Origin: JANQOH01 sp965243325
GTDB lineage: Bacteria > Pseudomonadota > Alphaproteobacteria > UBA7887
Direction of reading: 5' to 3'
Assembly: GCA_965243325.1 (NCBI GenBank)
Contig: CBDEUQ010000003.1
Location: 2,728,001 to 2,792,000, forward strand
Length of the DNA stretch: 64,000 nt
The first letter of the stretch is position 1. The number at the start of each line of letters is the position of its first letter. The translations under genes and the position numbers were made by a program. Shown here piece by piece: positions 36,261 to 44,823 of the stretch. The notes below the pieces were generated by a model, which saw only the letters and a program-made list of their open reading frames with translations, made no database searches and had not been told where the DNA came from.

Positions 36261-38954
36261 CTATCCGCTCTGCCACCAGCCGCGCCGCGGCTCCTTTCGC
36301 TCCGCCGTCGGTGCCGCTTCCTCCGGAGCTCCGCCGGGCTCGGTCACCGCTGCAGGGCCAGGCGCGGCCTCCGCCGCGGTCTCGGCCGGCCTGTCGGCCG
36401 GTTTCGATTCGCCGACTGAGCCGGCATCGACGACGGGAGCACTCTCGGGACTGGCGGTCGCGGCGTCGGCCTTCTTCCGGGGTCGCCGACGGCGCACGGC
36501 ACCGTCGGCGCTCGCGGCCGCGGCTTTCGCAGCTTTCGCGTCTCCGTCACCCGCCGCGGCGTCGGCGTCGGCCGTCCGCTCGACGTCGCTCTTCTTCCGC
36601 CGCCGCCGCCGCTTGGGCTTCTCCGCATCGTCGCCGGACACGTCGGCGGCGCTCGCGGTCTCCTCGTCGGCCGTCTTCACGTCCCCGGCCTCACCGTCCT
36701 TCTTCGGGCGCCGTCGGCGCTTGGGCCGCTCCGCGGTCTCTGCCGTCTCTGCGGCTCCGTCCGCCGCGTCGCCGCCGAGATCACCGTTCTCCGCCGCTGC
36801 CGAGTCCGCCGCAGCAGAGTCCGCCGGCGCCGCGCTCTCCACGGCGGGTTCGGAGGCCGTCTTCGCCTTGCGCGTGCGACGCCGACGCTTCGGGCGCACG
36901 ATCGAGTCCTCCCCGTTCGGCGCCGCCGTCGCACCGTCGGTGGCGACCGCGTCCGCCGAAGGCGCGTCGTCTTCGGCCGCGCTCGGAGGGTCCTCGGACT
37001 CCGGCTTGTCCTCCGTCTCGGACGGGGCGGATTGCGCCGCCACGGCGTCGGCCTCGCCGTTTCGCGCACGGGCCACCCTGCGACCGCCGCGGCGACCGCG
37101 CCGCCGGCGGCGGGGACGGTCCTCGTTCGCGGCCTCGTCGATGTCGCCCGTTCCGTCCGCAACGGCGCCGTTTTCTTCCGAATTCCCGGCCGCCGCCTTT
37201 TCGCTCCGGTCTTCCCCGTTCGCACGCCGCCGGCCGCGACGTCCGTTCGTCCCGGCATCCGGCGCCGTCGCCGGATCGACCGCCTCCTTCGCCCGCGTCT
37301 CCGACGTCCGCCCTTCGAGGACTTCGATCCGACAGTCCGGCGGCGTGTCGGAGTCGTCGGTCTCCACCGTCACCGCGAAACCGTAGCGCGCCTCGATTTC
37401 GCCGAGCACGGTCCGTTTGCGATTCATCAGGTACAGCGCCACGGCGGTCGGGACCGTCGCCCTGATGCGGTTCGCACGGCCGCGCACACCCTCCTCCTCG
37501 ATCGAGCGCAGGGCGTGAAGTGCGGCCGATTCGAGAGATCGGATCTGACCGCTGCCGGCACAGTGCGGACAATCGATAGAGCTTATTTCCTGCAGGCTTG
37601 GCCTTAATCTTTGACGGGAGAATTCAAGCAGGCCGAAACTGCTGATGCGACCCATCTGGATGCGCGCGCGATCCGATTGGACCGCCTCCTTCAGCCGCCG
37701 TTCGACCGCGCGCGCGTTCCGCCGCTCCGCCATGTCGATGAAATCGACGACGACGAGGCCGGCGAGGTCGCGCAGCCGCAGCTGGCGGGCGATCTCGCTC
37801 GCCGCCTCGAGGTTGGTCTTCGTCGCGGTCTCTTCGATGTTGCGTTCGCGGGTGGCACGGCCGGAGTTGACATCGATGGCGACCAAGGCCTCCGTCGGGC
37901 TGATGACGATGTAGCCGCCCGCCGGAAGCTGCACGGTCGAACTGTGCATCGAATCGAGCTGGCTTTCGACCCGGTATCGGGTGAACACCGGCAACGTGTC
38001 GCGATAGGGCTGTACGCGCTTGGCGTGGCTCGGCATCAGCCTCTTCATGAAGTCCTTCGCCGTGCGATAGCCTTGGTCGCCTTCCACGAGCACTTCGGAG
38101 ATCTCCGAATTGTAGAGATCGCGAATCGAACGCTTGATGAGATTGGCTTCCTCATGGATCGGCGCGGGCGCCGTCGCGGCGAGCGTCGATTGCCGGATCT
38201 GCTCCCAGAGGCGCAGCAGGTAGTCATAGTCGCGCTTGATCTCGGCCTTCGTGCGATTCTGTCCCGCGGTGCGAAGAATCACCGCCATGCCCGCCGGAAG
38301 CTTGAGCGCGTCGATCGTGGCACGCAGCCGTTTGCGTACCTCGCTCGACTGGATCTTGCGGCTGATGCCGCCGCCCCGCGTCGTGTTGGGCATCAGGACG
38401 CAATAGCGTCCGGCGAGCGAGATGTACGTCGTCAGCGCGGCGCCCTTGTTGCCGCGCTCCTCCCTGGTCACCTGGACCAGAAGTATCTGGCGTCGCTTGA
38501 TGACCTCCTGGATGCGGTAGCGGGGCAGGGAGCGGGGCCGGCGCGCGATCTCTTCCTCTTCCTGGCCGCTGACCGTCTCGACGGTATCGGCTTCGCCGCC
38601 GTCGTTGCCCTCCGACGGCGCCGCCGCCTCCGGCGCCGTCCGTCCGGACCCGCCGGCATCGGATTCTTCCGCCGCCTGCTGCTCGAGCAGCGCCTGACGG
38701 TCCGAAACCGGGATCTGGTAGTAGTCCGGATGGATTTCATTGAAGGCGAGAAAGCCGTGACGGTCGCCGCCGTAGTCGATGAATGCTGCCTGGAGCGACG
38801 GCTCTACCCGCGCGACCTTGGCGAGATAGATGTTGCCTTTCAGAAGGGCCTTGTTCGTCGACTCGAAATCAAACTCCTGCAGCCTGTTTCCGTCGACCAC
38901 GACGACCCGCGTCTCTTCCGCGTGGGCCGCGTCGATGAGCATGCGTTGTGCCAT
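36261..38954 (-). CDS. rne: ribonuclease E/G
   Basis: An 897-residue endoribonuclease and degradosome scaffold. The catalytic half begins with MAQRMLIDAAHAEETRVVVVDGNRLQEFDFES; the S1 domain is split by an acidic, Gln/Glu-rich insertion (about residues 85-150). It has the catalytic Asp residues in VAIDVNSGR and VVVDFIDMAERRN, then the zinc-link CPHCAGSG. The C-terminal part (from about residue 560) is low-complexity, Ala/Glu/Asp-rich with repeated basic KRRRR blocks (for example PKRRRRPKKD), typical of unstructured RNA- and protein-binding tails. The ATG at 38952-38954 is the best start. Confidence 0.95.
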   Translation of the reverse strand: MAQRMLIDAAHAEETRVVVVDGNRLQEFDFESTNKALLKGNIYLAKVARVEPSLQAAFIDYGGDRHGFLAFNEIHPDYYQIPVSDRQALLEQQAAEESDAGGSGRTAPEAAAPSEGNDGGEADTVETVSGQEEEEIARRPRSLPRYRIQEVIKRRQILLVQVTREERGNKGAALTTYISLAGRYCVLMPNTTRGGGISRKIQSSEVRKRLRATIDALKLPAGMAVILRTAGQNRTKAEIKRDYDYLLRLWEQIRQSTLAATAPAPIHEEANLIKRSIRDLYNSEISEVLVEGDQGYRTAKDFMKRLMPSHAKRVQPYRDTLPVFTRYRVESQLDSMHSSTVQLPAGGYIVISPTEALVAIDVNSGRATRERNIEETATKTNLEAASEIARQLRLRDLAGLVVVDFIDMAERRNARAVERRLKEAVQSDRARIQMGRISSFGLLEFSRQRLRPSLQEISSIDCPHCAGSGQIRSLESAALHALRSIEEEGVRGRANRIRATVPTAVALYLMNRKRTVLGEIEARYGFAVTVETDDSDTPPDCRIEVLEGRTSETRAKEAVDPATAPDAGTNGRRGRRRANGEDRSEKAAAGNSEENGAVADGTGDIDEAANEDRPRRRRRGRRGGRRVARARNGEADAVAAQSAPSETEDKPESEDPPSAAEDDAPSADAVATDGATAAPNGEDSIVRPKRRRRTRKAKTASEPAVESAAPADSAAADSAAAENGDLGGDAADGAAETAETAERPKRRRRPKKDGEAGDVKTADEETASAADVSGDDAEKPKRRRRRKKSDVERTADADAAAGDGDAKAAKAAAASADGAVRRRRPRKKADAATASPESAPVVDAGSVGESKPADRPAETAAEAAPGPAAVTEPGGAPEEAAPTAERKEPRRGWWQSG

Positions 38955-39275
38955 TGGCGAAATATCTCCATGGCGCGTCGCGCCCCGGCGTGCATCGAGG
39001 CCGGGCGCGGATCGGGCGCGCCTTTGTCTGAACGAAGTACCGCGGCGCCGCCTATGGACGGCGCCAACCTGTGAGCCCGCGTGCCGAAGCCGCTGAACAC
39101 GAAAACGCAATCTCCTTCATCCGCAGCCAGTCACGGCAGTACGCCGTCGACACCGCTGCGGGACATCTTCGGGACAGGTGACGCGGAAGGTCTCTCGCGC
39201 GAGAATCTCCCCCCAAGGGGGGCACCGAATGCCGCGGCGGCACACGGGAGCCAGTGCCTGCCGGACGGCGAATCT
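38955..39275 (-). promoter_or_regulatory. long structured rne 5' leader
   Basis: Between the candidate promoter and the rne ATG lie about 320 untranslated bases with three clear hairpins: CCCCCC-AA-GGGGGG (39209-39222), the palindrome TCTCGCGCGAGA (39193-39204), and GGCGCCG/CGGCGCC (39044-39050 with 39059-39065). Such a leader fits feedback control of rne by RNase E cleavage, known in enterobacteria; here it is inferred. No gene is supported in the 475-base gap. Confidence 0.5.
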
Positions 39276-39281
39276 CGGCCG

Positions 39282-39311
39282 ACTATAATTCACCGATCCC
39301 CACCGAAGCAA
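39282..39311 (-). promoter_or_regulatory. candidate rne promoter
   Basis: Minus strand TTGCTT (39306-39311) and TATAGT (39282-39287), spacer 18 bp. Confidence 0.5.
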
Positions 39312-39383
39312 CGGGAGCCGGCATTCCGCCCACGAATTGTCGATGCAAAATGCCATATGTTGCTGTCGATTCCACGACAAGAC

Positions 39384-39423
39384 TACCATATATTGTAGGT
39401 ATGCCGGCGAAAAGCTACCATAG
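39384..39423 (+). promoter_or_regulatory. palindrome and direct repeat ahead of the amidase
   Basis: CTACCATATATTGTAG (39384-39399) is a near-perfect 16-bp palindrome; its left half CTACCATA recurs at 39416-39423, 32 bp away, just before the amidase ribosome binding site (AGGG) and ATG. The AT-rich, twice-repeated half-site suggests a regulator operator overlapping the amidase promoter. Confidence 0.35.
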
Positions 39424-39429
39424 GGCGTA

Positions 39430-40656
39430 ATGTGGATTGCGAAAATCGCAGGCGGCCGTGCGCGGCTTGCGTGGGTTGCCGCAGCCGTCGGGCTGGCGGC
39501 CGCAGCCGCGTTCGGGCCGACGCCGGCGCCCGGCGAGGGCGATGCGCCCGTGGTGAGCGTGATGCGAGCCTGGGACCACACCGCCTACACGAGACTGGTA
39601 TTCGAGCTGACCGATGCCGTCGCGTTCGACATTTTCGCGTTGGAGTCCCCGAAGCGCCTCGTGATCGACCTGCCGACGGTGACGTTCGCATTGGCCGACA
39701 CGCCGTTCGACGCCGGCGCCGTCGGGGTCGTCGACGGCATGCGTTACGGATCGTTCAGATCGGACGTGTCGCGAATCGTTCTCGACCTGAACGCGCCGAT
39801 ACGGGTCGAGAGCGCGTTTCTCATCCCGCCGGAGGACGGCAACGCAACCCGCTTCGTCCTCGATCTCGCGGTGTCCGACCCGCCCGAGTTCGCGGCCTTC
39901 GTGCATGCCAACCGGAAACAGGCCGCGCCGCCGTCGCCGGCGCGGAGAGCCCCGCTTCCGGGCGACGGTGCGGTCATCGTCATCGACCCCGGGCACGGCG
40001 GCATCGATCCCGGCGCCGTCGGCGCCACGGGCGTGCTGGAAAAGGACGTGGCCCTGGACGCGGCGCGCGAACTGGCCGAACGGCTCGCCGCCAGGCGCTA
40101 TCGAGTCGTCCTGACCCGCGACCGGGACCTGTTCGTCGGCCTGCGCGACCGGGTGGCGATCGCGCGCGACGCGGGCGCCGATCTGTTCCTGTCGATTCAT
40201 GCCGATTCGATGGAGAATTCGCGCATCCGCGGGAGCCACGTGTACTCGCTGTCGCAGACGGCGTCGGACGCCGAGGCGGAGGCTCTGGCCGCCAAGGAGA
40301 ACAAGTCCGACATCATCGCCGGCCTCGACCTCGCGGACTATTCGGCGGACGTGAACACGATCCTCCTCGACCTCAGCCAGCGGGAGACCAACAATCTTTC
40401 CGCCGCGCTCGCCGGCATGATCGTGGAGTCCTTCTCCCGCCGGGGCATCCGTTCGATCAGCAGGCCGCACCGGCAGGCGGGCTTCGCCGTTCTCAAGGCG
40501 CCCGACGTCCCGTCGGTGCTGGTCGAGCTCGGCTTTCTGTCGAACAGGGAAGACGAGAGAACGCTGCTCATGAGGGAGGGGAGGAAACCGATCGTCGATG
40601 CGGTGGTCGAGGCGGTCGACCGCTATTTCTCCGCACTCGCTGTGGCGTCCGATTGA
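39430..40656 (+). CDS. N-acetylmuramoyl-L-alanine amidase with AMIN domain
   Basis: A 408-residue periplasmic zinc amidase (Amidase_3) that cuts septal peptidoglycan during daughter-cell separation. It has a signal peptide (to about residue 30), an AMIN domain (40-150) for cell-wall targeting, then the catalytic domain with ligands in DPGHGG, LEKD and SIHAD, and the catalytic Glu in VLVELGFLSN. Of the AmiA, AmiB and AmiC types it is AmiC-like by the AMIN domain. It heads the amidase-PBP1A-prfB row, divergent from rne. Confidence 0.94.
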   Translation: MWIAKIAGGRARLAWVAAAVGLAAAAAFGPTPAPGEGDAPVVSVMRAWDHTAYTRLVFELTDAVAFDIFALESPKRLVIDLPTVTFALADTPFDAGAVGVVDGMRYGSFRSDVSRIVLDLNAPIRVESAFLIPPEDGNATRFVLDLAVSDPPEFAAFVHANRKQAAPPSPARRAPLPGDGAVIVIDPGHGGIDPGAVGATGVLEKDVALDAARELAERLAARRYRVVLTRDRDLFVGLRDRVAIARDAGADLFLSIHADSMENSRIRGSHVYSLSQTASDAEAEALAAKENKSDIIAGLDLADYSADVNTILLDLSQRETNNLSAALAGMIVESFSRRGIRSISRPHRQAGFAVLKAPDVPSVLVELGFLSNREDERTLLMREGRKPIVDAVVEAVDRYFSALAVASD

Positions 40657-40675
40657 ACCCGCAGCGCGCACCGCC

Positions 40676-40703
40676 TTGACAGGCCGGGCGGCGGCCATTG
40701 GAT
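40676..40703 (+). promoter_or_regulatory. weak candidate promoter for PBP1A
   Basis: Consensus TTGACA at 40676-40681, but only a poor -10 (TGGATT at 40699-40704, spacing 17). It lies in the gap between the amidase and PBP1A genes. Confidence 0.25.
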
Positions 40704-40763
40704 TCCGCAACCGGGTGGCGGCCGCGGCGCCGCCCAATGCCGGTTTCGGATGACGGTCATGCC

Positions 40764-43178
40764 ATGATGCGATTGCTTGCCGCATTGGTTTCCATCGGGT
40801 CTCTGGCGCTCGTTCTCGGTCTTCTGGGCGCGGCGCTGGGCGTTCGCCACTACAGCGCGGACTTGCCGCACCCCAGCACGCTCGCCGACTACCATCCGTC
40901 GACCCTGACGCGGCTGCATGCGAACGACGGTCGTCTGCTCGCCGAGTTCGCGGCCGAGCGGCGGGTTTTCGTGCCGGTGGGCGCAATGCCGGAGCTGCTG
41001 CGCGAAGCGTTCGTGGCGGCGGAAGACCAACGCTTCTACACGCACTTCGGCATCGACCCGATCGCCATTGCGCGGGCGATGGTGCAGAATCTTCGCAACG
41101 TCGGCAGCGGCCGCCGGCTGGTCGGCGGGTCGTCCATCACCCAGCAGGTCGCGAAGAATTTCTTCCTCTCCAACGATCTGTCGCTCGAACGCAAGATTCG
41201 CGAGGCTCTGCTCGCGTTTCGAATCGAGCACGCGCTGACGAAGGAGCGGATTCTCGAGCTCTATCTCAACGAAATCTTTCTCGGCCGCCGCGCCTACGGC
41301 GTGGCGGCGGCGGCGCTCAACTACTTCGACAAGTCGCTCGACGAACTCACGGCAAGCGAGATCGCCTATCTCGCCGGTCTGCCGAAGGCGCCCAGCGACT
41401 ACAATCCGCTTACCGCTCCCGAGGCCGCGCACCGGCGGCGAGACTACGTCCTTGGACGCATGCAGGCGGAGGGGCACATCGACGCGGCGGCGGCCGAAGA
41501 GGCGCGCGCCGAGCGCATCGTCGTCCACCCCCGCGATCCGACCCGCACCGTGGCGGCGCCCTACTTCGCCGAAGAGGTGCGTCGGCGTCTCAGCGAACGA
41601 TACGGCGACGACGCGCTCTATCGCGGCGGGCTGTCCGTGCGCACGACTCTCGACCCGCGACTTCAGGCCGCCATCGACGGCGCCTTGCGCGACGGCCTCG
41701 CGACGTACGACCGGCGGCACGGCTGGCGCGGACCGATAACGAAACTGGCGCCCGACGATGACTGGCCGGACGCGCTCAGCTCCGTGCGACGGCCCGCGGG
41801 GCTGTCGCCGTGGCGGCTGGCGCTGGTGCGGGGCGTGCGGCGGGACGCGGCCGAAATCGCGTTCGCCGACGGCCTGTCCGGCGAGATTCCGTTTGCCGAG
41901 ATGGAGTGGGCCCGGCCTTGGCGCCGCGACCAGAGAGTGGGGCCGGCGCCGACGCGCGCGAGCGATGTGCTGGCGCCGGGCGACGTGGTCGCCGTCGAGC
42001 CGCTGCCGCAAGAGAACGACGCAGAGACGGCCGTTCCCGCCTTCGCGCTGCGGCAGGTGCCGGATATCGGCGGCGCCGCGGTCGCCCTCGACCCTCACAC
42101 CGGTCGCGTGCTCGCGATGTCCGGCGGCTGGAGTTTCGACGGCAGCCAGTTCAACCGCGCGACGCAGGCGCAACGACAACCCGGATCGGCGTTCAAGCCG
42201 TTCGTCTACCTGTCCGCCCTGGAGAACGGCTATACGCCCGCGGACCTCGTGCTCGACGCGCCGATCACGATCGACCAGGGGCCGAACCTGCCGCGCTGGC
42301 AACCCGAGAACTACACCGAGGAGTACTACGGGCCGACGACGCTGCGCCGCGGCATCGAGGCGTCGCGCAATCTGATGACCGTGCGGCTGGCCAACAAGCT
42401 CGGCATGGACAAGATCTCGGAAGTCTCGAGGCGGTTCGGAATCGGAGATATCGCCGAGGTGCTTTCGATGTCGCTCGGCGCCGGCGAAACCACGCTGCTG
42501 CGCTTGTGTGCCGCCTACGGCATGATCGTCAACGGCGGGCGGTGGATCTCGCCGTCGTTCGTCGAGCGCATTCAGGATCGGCACGGCCGCACGGTCCACC
42601 GCCGCGACGCGCGCGAATGCGACGCCTGCGCCGGCGACGCCACGCCGACGGACCGCCCGCCGCCACTTGCCGACGAACGCGCGCGCGTTACCGATCCGGC
42701 GTCGGCGTTTCAGGTTGCCTGGATGCTCAAGGGCGTCGTCGAGCGCGGAACGGCAATTCGCATGGCCAGCCTGAACCTGCCGCTGGCGGGAAAGACGGGA
42801 ACCTCGAACGAGTCGTTCGATACCTGGTTCATCGGATTCTCCCCCGACCTCGTCATCGGCGTGTTCGTCGGCTTCGACCAGCCGCGGACGCTCGGGCCGC
42901 GGCAGACCGGCGCCAGCGTGGCGCTGCCCATCTTCTCCGCCATCGTGGAGGAGGCGCTCGACGGCCGGCCCGCCATGCCGTTCCGCATTCCGGCCAACAT
43001 CATGATGGTGCGGATCGACGCCGACACCGGCCTGCTGCCCTCGCCGGCCAGCGAGAACGTGATCGTCGAAGCCTTCAAGCCGGGAACCGAACCGAGAAGG
43101 ACCTCTCCGCCGGCGTCGGCTGCCGGCGACGCGCTTCCGGCAGATGCGTTGACCGGGCTCGATACCGGCCTGTATTAG
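40764..43178 (+). CDS. mrcA: penicillin-binding protein 1A (bifunctional transglycosylase/transpeptidase)
   Basis: Polymerises and cross-links peptidoglycan at the inner membrane. The 804-residue protein has an N-terminal anchor (residues 2-28), a GT51 transglycosylase domain with EDQRFYTHFGID, GGSSITQQVAKN and KIREALLAFRIE, an OB-like insert, then the transpeptidase with SAFK (GSAFKPFVYL), SRN (EASRNLM) and GKTGTS. The ATG at 40764 is preferred; a TTG at 40698 extends the frame by 22 residues of doubtful value. Follows the amidase, as in other alphaproteobacteria. Confidence 0.94.
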   Translation: MMRLLAALVSIGSLALVLGLLGAALGVRHYSADLPHPSTLADYHPSTLTRLHANDGRLLAEFAAERRVFVPVGAMPELLREAFVAAEDQRFYTHFGIDPIAIARAMVQNLRNVGSGRRLVGGSSITQQVAKNFFLSNDLSLERKIREALLAFRIEHALTKERILELYLNEIFLGRRAYGVAAAALNYFDKSLDELTASEIAYLAGLPKAPSDYNPLTAPEAAHRRRDYVLGRMQAEGHIDAAAAEEARAERIVVHPRDPTRTVAAPYFAEEVRRRLSERYGDDALYRGGLSVRTTLDPRLQAAIDGALRDGLATYDRRHGWRGPITKLAPDDDWPDALSSVRRPAGLSPWRLALVRGVRRDAAEIAFADGLSGEIPFAEMEWARPWRRDQRVGPAPTRASDVLAPGDVVAVEPLPQENDAETAVPAFALRQVPDIGGAAVALDPHTGRVLAMSGGWSFDGSQFNRATQAQRQPGSAFKPFVYLSALENGYTPADLVLDAPITIDQGPNLPRWQPENYTEEYYGPTTLRRGIEASRNLMTVRLANKLGMDKISEVSRRFGIGDIAEVLSMSLGAGETTLLRLCAAYGMIVNGGRWISPSFVERIQDRHGRTVHRRDARECDACAGDATPTDRPPPLADERARVTDPASAFQVAWMLKGVVERGTAIRMASLNLPLAGKTGTSNESFDTWFIGFSPDLVIGVFVGFDQPRTLGPRQTGASVALPIFSAIVEEALDGRPAMPFRIPANIMMVRIDADTGLLPSPASENVIVEAFKPGTEPRRTSPPASAAGDALPADALTGLDTGLY

Positions 43179-43205
43179 GTTGCCGGCCAAACGGGGAACG
43201 CGAGC

Positions 43206-44334
43206 ATGCGCGCCGAAATGCAGGCGGTCGTCGACGACATCGAGAAGTCGTTGACGCTGCTGAGGAGGCATCTTTGACCCGGAGACGGCGACGCAGCGGC
43301 TGAACGCCCTCGACGCGCGCGCCGAAGCGCCGGACTTCTGGAAGAACGCGGACAGGGCACGCGCGGTCATGCGCGAACGCAATCGACTGAACCGGGCGCT
43401 GGAGGACTACGCCGACCTCGTCGGCGAACTCGCCGAGACTCGCGCGCTCATGGAGCTCGCCGAGGAGGAGGGGGACGACGATCTCGTCGGCGAAGGTGCG
43501 GAGGTCCTTGCCGGAATCAAGGCGCGCGCGGCGGCGGCGGAACTGGAAACGCTGCTGGCGGGCGAGGCGGACGGCAGCGACTGTTTCGTCGAAATACATG
43601 CCGGCGCCGGCGGCACGGAAAGCCAGGACTGGGCGGAAATGCTGCTGCGCATGTATGCGCGCTGGGCCGATGCGCACGGGTTCAAGACCGAATTCGTCGA
43701 AGAAAGCCCCGGCGAAGAAGCCGGGATCAAGAGCGCAACCGTGAAGCTCCTCGGCGAAAACGCCTACGGCTGGCTGCGGACCGAAAGCGGCGTGCACCGG
43801 CTCGTCCGGATTTCGCCGTTCGACGCGTCGGGGCGGCGGCATACGAGTTTCGCCAGCGTTTGGGTGTATCCGGTCGTCGACGATTCGATCGAGTTAGAGA
43901 TCGCCGACAGGGACCTCCGCGTCGATACCTATCGTTCCTCGGGCGCCGGCGGGCAGCACGTGAACAAGACCGACTCGGCGGTGCGAATCACGCATCAACC
44001 GACGGGTATCGTGGTGCAGTGCCAGAACGAACGGTCTCAGCACAAGAACCGCGCGGCGGCGATGAGCATGCTGCGGGCGCGTCTGTACGAACGGGAACTG
44101 CAGGCGCGCCGAGACGAGCAGGCGGCCCAGGAGGCGGGCAAGACCGATATCGGCTGGGGGCACCAGATCCGATCGTACGTCCTGCAGCCGTACCAGATGG
44201 TCAAGGACCTCAGAACCGACATCGAAACCAGCAACGTCCACGCCGTCCTCGACGGCGACATCGACGCATTCGTCGGCGCCGCGCTGGCGGCACAGGTCGG
44301 CAGCCAGGGCGGCGGGGCGAAAATGCAGGGCTAG
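43206..44334 (+). CDS. prfB: peptide chain release factor 2, with programmed +1 frameshift
   Basis: Recognises UGA and UAA and releases the peptide. Reading from the ATG at 43206 stops at an in-frame TGA (43275-43277) after 23 codons. The site is CTT-TGA-C with an internal AGGAGG 3 bases upstream of CTT, as in the classical autoregulatory RF2 frameshift. After shifting +1 (43206-43274 joined to 43276-44334) the frame continues for a 375-residue protein. It has the SPF specificity tripeptide (RISPFDASGRRH) and the GGQ motif (GAGGQHVNKTDSAVRI). It is a real gene, not a pseudogene. Confidence 0.96.
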
Positions 44335-44349
44335 GCGGCCGCCTTCGCG

Positions 44350-44823
44350 CTACGCCAGTTCGCGCACGGCCTCCAGCACCTGGTCGACATGGCCGGTCAC
44401 CTTGACCTTTCGCCACACCCGCTGGACGACGCCGCCGGGGTCGATCAGGAACGTGGCGCGTTCGATGCCCATGTATTTGCGCCCGTACATGCTCTTCTCC
44501 ACCCACACGCCGTAGTCCTCGCACAGGCGGCCTTCCACGTCGGACAGCAGGCGGACCTTGAGATCGTGCTTGGCGATGAAGCGATCGTGCTTTCCGGCGC
44601 TGTCCTTCGAGGCCCCGACGACGACCGCACCGGCCTCGTCGAAGTCGGCGCTGCGTTCGCTGAAGCCGATCGCCTCCTTGGTGCAACCGGGGGTGTCGTC
44701 CTTCGGATAGAAGTAGAGGACGACCTTGCGGCCGGCGAGCGACTTGAGCGAGAGCGTCTCGCCGCCGTCGGTCGGCAGATCGAATTCAGGGGCCGGATCG
44801 CCGGCCTGGGGAGCTTGACTCAT
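44350..44823 (-). CDS. bcp: thioredoxin-dependent peroxiredoxin Bcp
   Basis: A 157-residue peroxiredoxin that reduces hydroperoxides. The peroxidatic Cys47 is in YPKDDTPGCTKEA; the second Cys found five residues later in E. coli Bcp is an Ile here, so this is the form without that resolving Cys. The start chosen is the ATG of SQAPQAGDPAPEFDL, with the normal N-terminus. Its first 38 bases overlap the 3' end of glnE in another frame, an unusually long overlap. Confidence 0.92.
   Translation of the reverse strand: MSQAPQAGDPAPEFDLPTDGGETLSLKSLAGRKVVLYFYPKDDTPGCTKEAIGFSERSADFDEAGAVVVGASKDSAGKHDRFIAKHDLKVRLLSDVEGRLCEDYGVWVEKSMYGRKYMGIERATFLIDPGGVVQRVWRKVKVTGHVDQVLEAVRELA

Noticed and set aside
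36614..37386. Ser/Arg-rich frame on the plus strand opposite the RNase E tail
   Set aside because: It is the complement of the repeated basic/acidic blocks of rne and has no start context or domain.
43206..43277. prfB as a frameshifted pseudogene
   Set aside because: The stop and slip sequence match the known programmed RF2 frameshift, and the rest of the gene is intact.
40623..43382. A 900-codon frame antisense to PBP1A
   Set aside because: The composition is typical of a shadow frame, and PBP1A motifs are intact on the other strand.
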